Shown: in pieces, positions 1-12,600 of the stretch
Position numbering within the stretch: position 1 is the first letter of the stretch
Layout of the letters: each line of letters opens with the position of its first letter
Assembly (NCBI RefSeq): GCF_000764305.2
Contig: NW_025936154.1
Location: 1 to 64,000 of the forward strand
Source: Hyalella azteca
Lineage: Eukaryota > Arthropoda > Malacostraca > Amphipoda > Hyalellidae
Length of the DNA: 64,000 bases
Direction of reading: 5' to 3'
Position numbers and translations under genes: made by a program
The notes under the pieces: model-generated
Seen by the model: the letters and a program-made list of their open reading frames with translations, nothing else
Told to the model about the DNA's origin: nothing
Databases searched by the model: none

Positions 1-354
1 TCGAATCTCGGCGGGCGACTGATAGTTTCTTCAACCAGAGTTTGATAGAGGTGAGAGCAAAGAGTGTAGTTTCATGATGATTGTATATACCGTGATAAAT
101 TGTGGAACAAATATGTGTGTAAAAGAATGAATATGTGACTAATTTCGCTGTGAAGGAGAAAGGCGTTGAAATCAGATAGAGACGGAGAAATATAGTTTTC
201 ATAATTTTGGTATGGGGACAGCCATGGATTAGACTGGGATCGACCGGAGGAGTAGAATATGTTAAAATAATTTCATCAGGCGCTGGAAACTGGACAAGGA
301 TATTGCATAAATTCTGAAAATAACTTTTCATTCTCCGTATACTATCGGTGTTCT

Positions 355-470
355 AACGTTCAAACACCTAGGTGTTTCAAAATCGCAAATTTTGAAACGC
401 CTGAACATTGTGTTTCGGTTTGGGCACGATCGCTCGGGGAGGATTTGAAACACCCAAGTGTTTCAAAACA
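355..470. repeat. Palindrome-rich stretch with CACCTAGGTG and GTTTCAAAAT hairpins
   Basis: Short perfect inverted repeats lie close together. CACCTAGGTG is self-complementary. GTTTCAAAAT and ATTTTGAAAC form a 10-bp stem around a loop of about five bases, and a second AAGTGTTTC motif follows near 450. This looks like debris of a fold-back element. No coding potential was seen. From 1 to 355 I see nothing recognisable. Confidence 0.4.
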
Positions 471-610
471 GGGGGCCTTTTTCTCTCAGTGTAGGACGAA
501 CAAGTAGAAAATATACGAAAAATTACTTACTTCAAGCGTCTTTGTGTTTGTGGAAAATTCTGAGGTCATAAATTTTCATATATATGACATCAGCATCTCA
601 TTCATCTCAT

Positions 611-720
611 GAAATTCTGCTGAAATGGAAGTGAAATTCTGGTGAAAAACGCCTGAAATTCTGCGGCAGAATTTCAGGCGTTTTTCAGCAGATTTTCACC
701 TCTATTTCAGCAGAATTCAG
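611..720. repeat. Long near-perfect palindrome (hairpin, about 54-bp arms)
   Basis: The left arm 611-664 and right arm 666-720 are reverse complements with few mismatches. The inner 22 bp or so (GAAAAACGCCTGAAATTCTG and its complement) is perfect and is separated by a single G. Such structures are typical of fold-back MITEs or recent inverted duplications. The flanks to about 1130 are AT-rich with nothing else I can support. Confidence 0.75.
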
Positions 721-1131
721 AATTTCACCTCCGTGTCAGGCTGCAGAATTTTATCAGGAGGGTATTCAAAAACTGGTGCGACGTTATGACTAGTGCCTCA
801 ATATTCACGGAAATTATGTAAAAAAAGTTGATTGAGGTACAGGCTTTCATGTAAAAATAAAATTATTGCAGTATCTTTGCACGTCTATTTTAAATTCTAA
901 AACGTTGCTTGCTTAAAAAAACATGCCTCGTATTAATTAAATGAACCCCGCACCTCATGGCACCAAAGTTTCGGAAATGAGGTGAAAAGAATTTAACAGA
1001 GATTTGAGCGTTTACCAGATCACGATTTTTTTTGCTTTTCTTAAATTAGAAGTGGAACCTAGATCGAATTTAGTGTCTTAATTTCCTTCATTCCATTTAT
1101 ATCAACTAATTTCACGTTTATCATATATCAC

Positions 1132-2365
1132 CTTCCATTCGGCGCCTTCAATATCCATCTTGAGCAAATGAATAGTCCGGCCGAAGTGCCCGAGCCTTGA
1201 TTTGAGGGCATGGAGAGGCAGGAGGTCGACTGGTCTGCCTTGGACGTCCGAGTAGAGAGAAGGAAGCACCCGCCGTTCCTGCTGCGAGGATATACCCACC
1301 TGGTGGAAGTGCATGCCCCTTGCCGCGAAATCCTCCTAAAGGTGACAGACACCATGCACAAATTACGGTTTTAGAATATTTTAACTGGATCATATAGAAT
1401 ATTAAGCAAATTAGTATAAAATATTTTTAGAGTGAATGTTCTGCAAAAAGTCATTTTGTTGGCTCATGAAAACCTTTACTTAGTGAGAATGAGACTCTAA
1501 AGTTTAGTAGGACCACAAGATGTTATCAAAGTTGGTAAAAACTTATATTTTACGTTGTGGGCAATAAGTAGTCGAAACAAGACCTGAGATTGAATGGAAA
1601 ATTGATTTTTGTAAGATAAGCGTTTGCAATGCCAGCGCGCTTGCGATGCCAGCCATAAGCGTTTGCGATGCAAACGCTTCAATTCCAACCCAAACACCTA
1701 TGAAACAGAAAATAATTATGCACATTTCGTCTCCTACTGCCATTATATTTTCGTCGTCAACTATCTGACTACTTTGATGTGCCACATTTTGTTTCACTTA
1801 TTTTTCTGGTATCACTGCACCGTCTCCATCAATACTTGCTGACACAGCAACATTCGGGTCCCAAAACTGAGAATCGCGAGATGGGGTGCTAAACAAATGG
1901 ACTCACTCCGCCGAAGATGAGAGGATATTGATACCGGGGTAAGTGAGGGGGATTAATTGCGTCACAAACTATGAGTATACTCACGCCGGCTTAGATGTGA
2001 GGACATTGATGCCGGGATATATACTATTTTATACATCGCAATACGGAATATATACAATTATATACTGCATATATATATACAATTCATGACCCTCAGAGTC
2101 TGCTGAACTATTTTCAATTTTAAAAAGAAAAGCAGCACCAGATTTAACTTAATTGTAGTTATAATAACGAGATAATGCTTAAGTCAGCATCCCATGGGCC
2201 CCATACGTAAAAAAAGAACAAACAATATTTAAACTCACATATTTGTTTCCCTCGAGTCGTCTGAGGCACCCAACGCCTCCTAAGCTGACCAGCTTCTGAC
2301 ATCTTCCTGTAGGACGATAAAGTCGTCTGTAGAACTCGCCTGGACTCCAGTCTGTGCCTTCTGAA
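1132..2365 (-). CDS. METTL24-like methyltransferase, partial gene (two exons visible)
   Basis: The family (Methyltransf_22) comprises putative SAM-dependent methyltransferases of the secretory pathway with unknown substrate. Two minus-strand exons are supported. Exon 2365-2239 follows a TTACAG acceptor, ends at a gtgagt donor, and encodes RCQKLVSLGGVGCLRRLEGN, the Cys/Gly-rich block that precedes the methyltransferase core. Exon 1335-1132 follows CCTTTAG, ends at gtgata, and carries MHFHQVGIS plus LLKMDIEGAEW, the D-x-E-x-x-E-W segment diagnostic of this family. The start codon, the exon for SAM motif I and the 3' end are not visible; the 3' end should lie beyond base 1. The plus-strand paralogue at 5171-9673 lies in divergent orientation. 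ORFs on the opposite strand over these exons are shadows. Confidence 0.7.
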
Positions 2366-4344
2366 CTGTAAGATTTGAAATAAAACACGTAATGAATCAA
2401 TAAACGTTCAGGTTTAGAATTGTCCTGTGAGAGGACACTGGAAAGTACGTGTAAATAAAATTAGCACAAAATTTGCGGTCATTCTGCATGAAGAACAGCG
2501 CGACCTGATGTAGGAGATATCGATGATACCATCTGAACTAAATCTAGAATTTAATCATGTGTATGAAATCATAGCGTTTATGATCACCTCACCATAACCA
2601 ACCTTGTTATTTTTTTTTGTTGGAAAAATGACAATATTACTGACATTCTTCAACCATATATTATGCCGACCGCGCACTCGTAACCGTAGTATTTTCCCAA
2701 TGATTATTATTTTCCCAATGAGTTTGTGTTAATTGATAACACGTTGGCTGGTCACAAAATTACTGGTTGTTTTATTCTAATGTCCAAACATTAAGTAACC
2801 TCAGATTAATCGGACTAATAATGTAAATAGCAAATTAAAATTCACTTTTGCTCTAGTAGAGGAGTGCGGGGAGTGAAGTTCACGGAGTTGATATAATGTG
2901 CGACGCCCGCTGTCGTGCGCGTGACGTCACTGACGTAAGACCTCAGCAGCACCAACGTTGGCACAATCAATAAAAATCGTGTAGAAGTGACGTACATTTT
3001 CATGCTTGTTAATAAAAGTTAAAGCTTTACAAAGCGAGAAACTTGATCAGGCCGTTGTTTAGTACATGATCTTTAAAACTAATTTAGAAACGTTCGAACA
3101 ACGAACAATGGATCAGAGCTCAAGGGAAAGACACGCATTCTCACAAGGAGGAAGGAGCATACGACCGCCGTATTTCTCTTTCTCATGCATAGTGTGAAAA
3201 AACCTGCACAAAAAAGTTTAACCTGGGACGCCATAAGTGCGATTTTAAAATTTGAGATACGGCAGAGATAAATCTTCAAATATTTACTGCCGTGCAATAC
3301 AAAATGGAGTTAAAGTTTGTCAATTCATCTAAATGTGGAATAATAGAATAGATAATAGTGGAATAATAGATGGAATAATAATAAAAAGTCCAGGAAAAGA
3401 CGACGAAATTTCACTAACAGAAAGAAAAATGAGTCCATCTTTTGTTTTTCCTCATCGAAGTTTCTGAACAGAACAAGGAAGTTTGGGATATATAGCCGCC
3501 GACATTCCTGCAGTCGAGCTGGAGTGAGCGCAGGGTGAGAAGAGGGGAGCTGCATCACCATATTTATAATTATCTGCAAAAATCTAACGTTAATCGTATT
3601 AAAGTGACGTTGAGTGTAAATTTTTCTGCTCTAGAAAGGTTGCAACTAAAGCAGTGTCATCATAAATAACCTGATGGCGTCCATTTATGGCTTTGAAATT
3701 GGGGGTTGCGCCAGCGACACCGCGTTGTACAAAAATGTTTTCGCTGCGTCTGTTGTATACTTTCTATGATGTTCAGTTGTTCGGTAGCGAAATGGAGTCT
3801 ACAAACAGAGTAATCTCCAATAATAAAATGATTGGCTGAACCTATCGTTTCTTTTCAATAGGAAAATTTGTGTGAAAATAGAAAGAAATCAAATTAATTC
3901 ACAGACGTTTCAAAATGCAATTGATTTTTAGTTATAAATGGTGTCATGCGGTGATGGCAGTGAAATGAGTGTTTAATAAAATTTACCAAGCTCAATTTTG
4001 AGCTGAACAGACGCCCAAACATGAAATTGTATAATTTACACGTACATGTATCGATAAAGTCTTAACTCTAGAAGTGATCACGGTAAACTTTGCGCATGTC
4101 AAACACGCGTAACATTCGACGGTCATGCGGATGTGTAGACGACGCCTGTTATGTTGGCTGGTAACAAAGGTGTTATGGTCGCCGGTGATATCTTGGACGC
4201 TGTTCGCAATGTCCTTGGTGTACATCATTTGTGTTAACACGAGCTCCTCGTACGTTTTGGGTAAATCAACATCCACACATGGCCTGACATACATAGTGGT
4301 GCTTGAAGAAGGAATGGACGTACCTCAGAACGTCCCCGACGTCG
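2366..4344. other. Divergent intergenic region between two METTL24-like genes
   Basis: Mostly AT-rich. A GC-rich patch at about 2865-2960 contains a perfect cAMP-response-type palindrome TGACGTCA (about 2922-2929), followed by TGACGTAAG. It is a plausible shared promoter or enhancer, but no transcription start can be assigned. A minus-strand open frame at about 4294-4080 (beginning MYVRPCVDVDLPKTYEELV) could be an upstream stem-region exon of the minus-strand METTL24-like gene. I could not fit clean splice sites, so it is not called as CDS. Confidence 0.3.
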
Positions 4345-4649
4345 GGTAAGACTGCTTAGAAAATACGGCATATTTATTAATCACAATTAAACTGGCATTA
4401 GTCTTGCATGAAATTGACCTTTAACTGCGAGCACTCCGCTCCCTGAAGTTTGATCATTGCGAAAGAAAGAGTTTATTTTAAGAAAGGTCACGTATAGGAT
4501 GCCGGACGCATATTAACAAATATCTCGTATCTGGAAATTACTTTAGTACTGGACTAGTGAAAGTTCAGTGGATGTAAGGCTTCATATTTCAAGCGTGCGA
4601 TGAAGACTAAATCCAATGGATTTCTCGCTCCAAAAATGAAAATAAACAA

Positions 4650-4756
4650 AAAATGCGGGCATGCAACCATAATATGCGGGCATGCAACCATAAAAATGCG
4701 GACATGCAACCATAAAATGGAAATAAAAATGAAAATGCGGGCATGCAACCATATGT
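4650..4756. repeat. Short tandem repeat, about 20-bp unit (GCGGGCATGCAACCATAA)
   Basis: Four degenerate copies of a unit containing GCATGCAACCATA can be read by eye, interrupted by an AAATGAAAAT spacer. The minus-strand ORF across it (MVACPHF repeats) is a by-product of the repeat and not a gene. Confidence 0.6.
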
Positions 4757-5070
4757 TTGCAGTGCATAATCCATAATGACCAATAATCGTCCGTAATTAT
4801 GTTATCATTGACACATGACGCACAACTACAAGTGAACGGCTATTAATGAGCTGGTAAATTGCTGAGAACAATGCAGTTTTAGTATATATGATAATTGTGT
4901 GATTATTATATGATAAACAGTGTATTTTTAGGAATTATAATTCTCGTTTTTTTCACTCCATATTAAAGTCAGTGAAGCATGGGTACATACAGAGGCTGCG
5001 CTTGAGAAGTGCAAAATAAAGCGAAATATATAGTGCCGTGGCATCTTTCATAGCACGTTATTATGTTACG

Positions 5071-5168
5071 AGTTTCGGCCAATAATACTTTATAATAATT
5101 TGCACGCTGGTTGCAACAAGTTTCGGCCAATAATACTTTATAATAATTTGTACGCTGGTTGCAACAAC
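5071..5168 (+). repeat. 48-bp tandem duplication at a 3' splice site
   Basis: Two direct copies start at 5071 and 5119, each beginning AGTTTCGGCCAATAATACTT and ending GGTTGCAACA. The second copy runs directly into the ACAG acceptor of the METTL24-like exon at 5171. The first copy ends CAACAAG, so the duplication may have supplied or moved the acceptor. Confidence 0.75.
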
Positions 5169-5170
5169 AG

Positions 5171-8100
5171 GTCGGTAGCTGCAGGACTGTCTCAGCTCAA
5201 CCCAGTTGCTGGACAGCCCTGGTACTCACTGGGCGCATTAGGTGCCACACTGTGGACAGCCCCAGGACCAGCAGCTGGGCTGCATGCCAGGGCCTCGGTC
5301 CAGCAGCTGTACGCAGACTTCAAGAAGCCGTCGTTGCGGTGCCGCAAGCTGGTCAACATGGGAGGCCAGGGCTGCACTCGGCGATACGAAGGCAATAAAG
5401 ACGTCAGTAATAATCTATTAATGTAAGAAATTACATTAAATTTTCCCGAGCAGATAGTTCAGCATTAGCTTAAGAGTTTTTCTAGAGTTTACTAAGGGTT
5501 TTAATTAATCACAACTTAAATTTGAAAAAGCCAACTTCGGTTTATTTTTTAATTTGGATCAGTTTGGGATCAAAAATATGAATGACTTATCAGGCCAATA
5601 AGTATTTGATCACTTTGCTTACGAATAATCTGAATACTGATGAAATCTAATTGAAAAAATGAGCTATGGTAAAAATTAGACTTAGTACAGAAAAAATGAT
5701 ATAAACTCTATTTTTCACTCCTAAGTTCAACTTAGAATTGAAGGAAAGAATGTACACAAATGCTCATTGTTGTACATGACTCATATGTCCTTGATTGCGC
5801 GATAATTATTGTCCTGAATTAATTATTTATGATGCTGTTCAATTCACGCAGCGATATGCCGAAGGTTCCACAGTTAGGGAAACTTCCAATGACACGGGGC
5901 AAAGCGCCCATGGTGAAGTCTTGTGTTATACATTATTAGATTTGTCTCAATGACCTTTTCAAAACTATGACTAGCTTTTTGAATTACAAATTACACATCA
6001 TATTGCATGATTTTTTGATTTGCCGCCTCAAGGTAGCAGATTTAGTTTCTAGTTATTCGTATTTATGACCCCTTATCGAGTTATTGACTCTTGCCTTGCC
6101 AAAAGTTGATTTCAGTCAACATGCACCAATGAGCCAAAAGTTGATGAGTTTTTATATGGTGTTGGCTGAAATCACGATTAGGTACGAATTCTCTGCAAAT
6201 AAAATCTGGATTATGGACGAAACTGGAACGAAGTTTTCCTGATCAACTAAATATATTTTTTCTAGTCAAGGATACATTTTTTCATGTCAAGGACGAATTT
6301 TTTATCGCAAGGGTATATTTTTAAGTCAAGGATATATATTTTTATGTCAATGAAATATTTTCTTCACGTCAGTGATAGATTTTTAAGCCAAGATTATATT
6401 TTTTTCAAGATAAGGATATGATTTTTTGAGTTGTTAATAAATGAATACATGTCATATTTTTTATAACATTTTTCTTATTTTTAACTGTAAAGTGTTGTTT
6501 TATCATTTTTAAACGAAAAATATGCAATTGTGGTAAAGGGACCATGGGTGGGCGCATTGCCTCAAGCCCATCGGCCCATTGCCGCAAGGGTGGGGCAATG
6601 GGCCCATTTTGAGACTTTTTACAAAATAGTGTTTCATTAAAAATTGAATAACTCTATAGGCGTCTAATTCACATCATACATTCCTCATTAGTTGTATTAA
6701 ACAAAACAAAGAACCACCTCGTATCACTAAAACTTCATCAAAATCTTAGTTTAAAAAAGGGGGGGGGCGCTGCCCCATGCATGTTTCCCTACATGATGGG
6801 CTGGCACCTGGTCTGGCGGTGATGTTAAATGATAATGAGATGAATATTAATTGATGTGGCTTTCATTGCATGTTTGAAATGTGGAGCCTCAAATTCTAAT
6901 ACACTTGATTTTGGTTTTATGACCCCACCATACACATGATGGGCTGGCACCTGGTCTGGCCATAATATAAAATGATGAGATGAAAACCAATTGATATGGC
7001 TTTCATCACATGTTTGAAATGTGAAGCTTCCAATTCTATTAAACTTGTTTGTGGTTTTACGACCCAACCGTGCGCATGATTGTCTGGAATCTGGTCAGAC
7101 GTTAACCATTGTATTACGGCTTACAGACCGCACCGTATACATGATGGGCGGTCACCTGGTCAGGCGATGATAAAAAATATAACTCAGTACACACTGCAGT
7201 GAGTGACAGAGAGCGCATTTTCCCGTCGACGAAAACTTGAGATCACGGACGGACGGAGACGGACAGACAGACAGACAGACGGACATGGCGAGAAATGACA
7301 GACAGAAAATGCGCTAAAAATGATAATGATTAGAAATCCAATTGATGAGACTTCCATGGCACGTTTGAAATGCGGAGCCTCAAATTAAATTCTATTTAAC
7401 TGTTGCTTTACGACCACAGCATATACATGATATAGGCTGGCACCAGGTCATACATAACATTTTGTAGTTTTGCGCAGACTCACATTAGTCTGAGTGTGAG
7501 GCTTATGGTGCTGAAAAATCCTATTGCAGATAAAGTGTGCTCGATAGAAAAGATTCCTGATCATATTCCCAATTCTTATTTCGCTGATTACAAACAAGGT
7601 GTTCGTGGGCTGTGAGGGTTTTGGTTATTGCTGGTCAAAATTTGTAATGAATAAGAGTTTTGCGATGAATTAAATATCTTTCAGTTAACAACAATGTTCA
7701 TTCACAATAGTTTCTTCCATATAGTCTTGCTCATCTGACAAATGTTTTCTTTGATTGTTAAAACGCCGTCTCCACTGCAGACGCAGATTATAAATTATCT
7801 TGACCAAGTTGCGTTCTTTTTTTAGCAATTATAATTTGTCCATCAGGAAAAATCCCGGTACCGGCAACACTTCCATCCAGAAGCTCTCTCTTCACGTCCA
7901 ATTGTGGGCCAGATCCTTAGTGCTGTCGCTGTCATGAAGACATTCGACACGTTGCTGTCCCAGAACCATCACTCCGATGCCATCATCCATTATTTGAAGA
8001 TAGACATCGAGGGGCACGAGTGGCAGGTAACTGACTGCTATATATTATCTTAAGATNATGGCTTGGTTGTGAGGTTAATGTCCAGTGGGTATATGAGTTA

Positions 8101-9673
8101 TATTGCCTGCAAATTAATTATATTACTTTATGAACAAACATATTACTTTTGCCACAGGTGCTGGAACACATGATTGCCAACGACCTGCTGAGGAACGTAG
8201 TGCAGCTCTCAATCGAGCTCCATTCCCTGGACCTGAAGGTCTTGCCCAGCCACCTCTGGATGCCAACTCTTCAGGTCAGCACTGCGAGCCTTTCGAGACA
8301 CAGAACTGAACCATTTTTTCGACAAACTTGTACTTCCTTGGGTCATCCAAACTTAGGCACGATAATTTCGCGACCGTGAATATGTTTAAAAACGAAACAC
8401 TCTTGCATTTCTAGAAGATACCTCTGTCCAGGAGTCCGTGAATGGAGTCAAACATTCGGTTGCTGCAGCTGAGATGATCCGAACCCAAATTCGTACAACT
8501 CGATATATGACGGGCTCGGTATATGCACAGTATGTGACAGCTGTGACACGAGACAAATGACACGGCTTTTCATTACAAAAAGCCATTGAAGAAACCGTGA
8601 TAGGCGAATAACTTGATGGTGATCGACCATCAGCTTCCCAAAATCCGTTGTTAGTCTTTGAGTTTTTTTTCTAAAAGAATGCTGCCATCCGTTAACTACT
8701 GCTACGAATTGATCAGTTTTATGCCTTTATATCACGGCCCGAGGATCATCTGGGGATTTTGTGACTTGAACGTTTTTTAAAAGCTTCTCATCACACGGAC
8801 GCATTACTGTCACGCTGGAGTTTTTGGTGCAGAAACAGCCCTATTTACGTCGGGAAGCTACGTTAGAACATTTCTGAAACTATCCTTATATCGTGCGTTG
8901 GAATGAAAGTATTCCAGCGTTCATCCGTATTTTTTAACTAATAGAAATAAACTTTTCTCTCTAATAAATACTTAGGTTACCAATACCTTAGATTGTTGGA
9001 TTAAATTTATCCTTTCCCGTAACAGGAGCGTTTCCGAATCCTTCAGTCCCTTGAGGATGTCGGCTTCCGGAGGGTGAGTGTCAAGGACAACGAGCACTAC
9101 CTTTGCCGCGTCGACTTCAGCAACCTAACCTCCAAAGCAAACTCTGTCACGCAGCGGACCGACCAAGAGGTCTCGATTCCTGGAGAAAAGACCTACGCCA
9201 ACGCCCATCTCTATGCCAAAGCTGATAGTTTTAACAGTGACTATGAATCTGAAGTCGGCTCGTCCAGTGCCAACAAGGCTAACGTCAATTCAGCCCTCGA
9301 CGATATTTTTAAAACATTACTGCGTGATGGAAGTTCAAGAAAAGAAAGAAAGTTTCATGGAGAGATCTTGAAGAATGTTAAGCCCAAAGCAGGCACCAAT
9401 ACCGTCGGAATGTTTCCTACAACTTCCAGTCTTTTATACCAACGTAAATGGGATCAAGTGCAGGACAAAAAACACTTAGACGAAATCGATGATTCGGCAT
9501 CCATCAAACCATCCGCAGTCAACAATGTGACTCCATCCCAGATAGAAACTTATCTGAGGTCTCGAGGCATGAATACTGATGAAATTCCTTACGCAATGGT
9601 GTTGGATGATGAGGAAAATGAAAACATTTTGCAGGTTTGTCATGAAGTTCTCTATGTTAGAGTACGCAAATAA
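5171..9673 (+). CDS. METTL24-like methyltransferase, plus-strand paralogue
   Basis: Four exons are supported. Exon 5171-5402 carries a Gly/Ala/Pro-rich stem, then RCRKLVNMGGQGCTRRYEGN. Exon 7847-8026 carries the HFHPEAL segment and ends IIHYLKIDIEGHEW, the family's D-x-E-x-x-E-W motif. Exon 8158-8274 reads VLEHMIANDLLRNVVQLSIE, the conserved helix-strand after that motif. Exon 9026-9673 begins ERFRILQSLEDVGFRR, then has a long charged tail not typical of the family, stopping at TAA 9671-9673 inside an AATAAA. A donor-like CAG/gtttgt at 9634 allows a further exon. All introns are GT-AG and mostly phase 0. No exon for the expected SAM motif I (VYSFG...GCxVxxFDP in relatives) was found between 5403 and 7846, and no initiator exon was found. 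One N lies near 8057, inside an intron. Function beyond family membership is unknown. Confidence 0.75.
5403..6250. other. Intron of the plus-strand METTL24-like gene
   Basis: AT-rich sequence without a recognisable exon or element. The missing SAM-motif exon would be expected between here and 7846 but was not seen by eye. Confidence 0.4.
6250..6425. repeat. Degenerate tandem repeat, about 25-bp unit (TTTTTATGTCAAGGATATA)
   Basis: About seven diverged copies of a T-run followed by GTCAAGGATA-like sequence. Old intronic minisatellite, no coding signal. Just downstream at about 6571-6605 is a hairpin with GGCCCATTGCC arms. Confidence 0.5.
6793..7460 (+). repeat. Tandem repeat with about 140-bp unit, interrupted by a MITE
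   Basis: Units begin ATGATGGGCTGGCACCTGGT at 6793 and 6936. Diverged starts follow at 7076 (a unit cut to about 65 bp), 7141 and about 7425. Each full unit contains GGCTTTCAT, TGTTTGAAATGTG and GGTTTTATGACCC in that order. The 7141 unit is split by the MITE at 7181-7320, and unit sequence resumes immediately afterwards. The array lies in an intron of the plus-strand METTL24-like gene. Confidence 0.8.
7181..7320 (+). mobile_element. MITE-like element family 1, copy 1
   Basis: Shared order: ACTCAGTAC, CACTGCAGTGAGTGACAGAG, AGCGCATTTTC, CGTCGACGAAAAC, a variable GGAC/GACA microsatellite, GACATGGC, then AAAATGCGCTAAAAA. AGCGCATTTTC near the 5' side and GAAAATGCGCT near the 3' end are inverted repeats. 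Five copies occur in this window. It sits inside a 140-bp tandem unit, so it inserted after the array formed. Confidence 0.75.
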
Positions 9674-12600
9674 ATTCAATCAAGCTATGCGCGAACATTA
9701 TTTCACCTTGGGCTATGTGTTGTTATTGAGTACACATGGTCTTGTATAATGCCTTACGGCAGAAAACATCAAAGTAAATAATAATTGCCGTGGCAAATAC
9801 TCAGCATCGACGACATATAAGGAGATGATTTTGCAATTATTGTTTCTTTCATTCTTTTATTTGGGGAAGATTATCTGATAGCTCCACTTGTACTCGAAGA
9901 TACTAAAGACAATACATCTATACATGACGCGTTCAAGTGGCAAGAGGCCTGGAGCTGAGTCTTCGTATTATCGCAGTGATGAGATTGACGCTCAACTTGT
10001 TGAATTATGAAAATGTGTTGGTTAAACTTGATATAATTTGATATTTTCCATAGGTCTGATACGATGAAGGTAATGAAAAATTGTGAATCATGATTGGCCG
10101 AGCATTTAATGACATAATTTAATCTTTTTGGATTTGCATATATCAGAATTCAAGATTTACTTGGCGATTTATGAGAATTCAAAAGACACGAATAAGTATT
10201 CAAGGTGCTCACACGGGTTAAACAAATTCAACTATAACTCCGTATAATGCTTGAATCTATTTAATAAAGTTTATGTTACACTTATTGGTATTATTGGCAA
10301 AGTTCATCAGTTGATAACGAGCCTATCTATGCCACGAAGATACGATCGCAGGCTGACATTTTATATTTTGTTTCGAAGAGTTGCATTTTCGGTCTATTAT
10401 GCCAGTTGCATAGCAATAAACTATATTATAGAATTTCATTGCATACTGCCAGGCACTGAAACGAAGGTTGTAACGAATTTTCATGTAAGGATTTCGAAAA
10501 ATGAAAAAATGAATGACGAGTCTTTCACCTAGCCTAGATTCAACGTTGATGCAGCAATCACCAAACTACGAAGAAATGCTGTTAGAAATTGAAAATCCAA
10601 AAATTTTGAAATTTTATAGGAGAACTGACGTTTTTCAGTCATAATCCAACGTTGATGCGAGGACGTTAGTTTGACGTTAAAATTTAACGTTCGAATTCAA
10701 CCAAACTGGAATTAGTCGAGTTTGTAATGTTGAACTGATGGCAAAAATGTGACCAATGCCAACAATGCCAGTGTCTTACTGAGTAATGGTCACATTCAAA
10801 CGTCAATTTAATATTGAGTTCAGTTTATCAATATCGCAAGTTCGCAACCTGATATCATCTCGTAATCGACGTTATTTCTTTGTCAGATTCTGCTGGGAAT
10901 ACTTTTTATCCGTATCAAGGTAGGAATTCACAAAAGATTTATTTAAGTACGAAACACATAAGATTATTCGATAGTTATCGATACAAATCTACGAGATCTG
11001 TGAAAAATCTACTAGTGCCGAAGTCTTGTTAGACTCTTGGATATTATTTTTCAATATAGTGGCACGTGTGTCTGCGGTTTATGGTGCAGCGACGAAAGTC
11101 TTCTCTTCATGATGACTGTGTTAAGTATCATTTCTTCACAGTTTCGTGACGTTGACAAAAACGATGACGCAGCTGCTTCATGGCGTTAAAAAGTATATGC
11201 CTGCGCCGATTCATGACGGTGACATTAAGATCGACAAATTTGAAATAATTTACTTAATAATGATTTTAAGTTTAATTTATCAATATTATTAAGTTTCACG
11301 TGACTTTCGAAATTCTGAGATTGGTTTGAAGGTATCATTGATTAAATAACATTAGTCCCCCTCGCTATCACTAAAATCACTGCTAATCACTTAGATTGTA
11401 ACGTAATTACGTGATGTTGTGGGCACAATCATTGCGTTCGATTATATAATATAATCTAACCACAGCGACGGCGTAGGACGAGGGCATACTGCATACCGCT
11501 GTGGGTCACTGCCCACTGGGTCACAACGGCTCAGTGTGATTCTAGACTTGACATGTAAAGGTGTATTGTCGGATCGGTGGCCTTCCTCTCGGAATAAACT
11601 GTTTTTTTTATCAAGTGGATGCAATTTATGTTTATGTTCTGTGGTGCTGCTCAGCCACTCAGTGGGTTTAATCCAAAATGAATGAAAAAATTATACTTCA
11701 GGCAACGATCTTTAGTCTTCTGTTGCTTTGAAAGTATGCATTTTTTTGTAAATGTAAAATAATATCAAAGCGTTGTTTTAATATACCTCCAATAAGATGA
11801 TATTCATCCGCGTGTCTATCAAGTAAGGATGTGCAGACAATTTCTTGTAAACAGCATGTAGGTCAATACCAATATTGCTATTATTCTTTTAAGCACATTT
11901 TTCCTTTGGATTATTGCTCGCTGCCCATCGGCCAACAAGATCGAGTCATGGCATGAAACTCGCTATTCACACAGGGCCGCTGTAAAGTTCTTTATTTCTT
12001 TATTTGGGGTGATACTTCAGTTTTAATGGGATCATTTATTCAGTCAGTTACTTAAGGAGTTTTTTTTTCAGTTTAGTGGGCCCTATTCACAGTGACCAAG
12101 GATTGCCTTCCTGCAGCCTTGCACTGTGCATCGCACCTAAGCTTAAATCACACAATTTTACCGCATATATTGCGTCCTTGTGAACAAGGACGAGGATAAG
12201 CTGCATAACGTGTACTTGTGTGAAGGAGTGTGAGTGCCACAACAAGTGTCCTGCCAGCAAACTTGTTAAACATGTTCTTGTAGCTGCGTCCGACTCTTTT
12301 TTTCTTTTCTTCTTGCTTCGCAGCTTTTATTGCTCATACAGATTGCGCAGATGCATTGCTCTCGATCAGACGCGCATATGCGAACCCGATGTTCATAATT
12401 AAGTTTAATGTTCTATTTTTATTATCATATGAACTTATAATGATCGCGCCATTTCAACCAAGTAAAAAAATGTTCCTGAAGAGAACCTATAGTTTCATTG
12501 TTCTAAGGCGACGCGGAACCTGGCGGAGGTGCGCATGGCATTGAACATCTGACAGAACGCACTTACGTTACAGCTTGTTCACCGGACAGGTTAACCCTGC

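Noticed and set aside
1543..1890. Minus-strand frames reading WDPNVAVSASIDGDG... and QNVAHQSSQIVDDENIM
   Set aside because: Suggestive of a decayed coding remnant but interrupted by a stop and not assignable to any family; too weak to annotate.
4125..4349. 74-codon plus-strand ORF with apparent hydrophobic stretch
   Set aside because: No splice-site or family support; overlaps an equally unsupported minus-strand frame.
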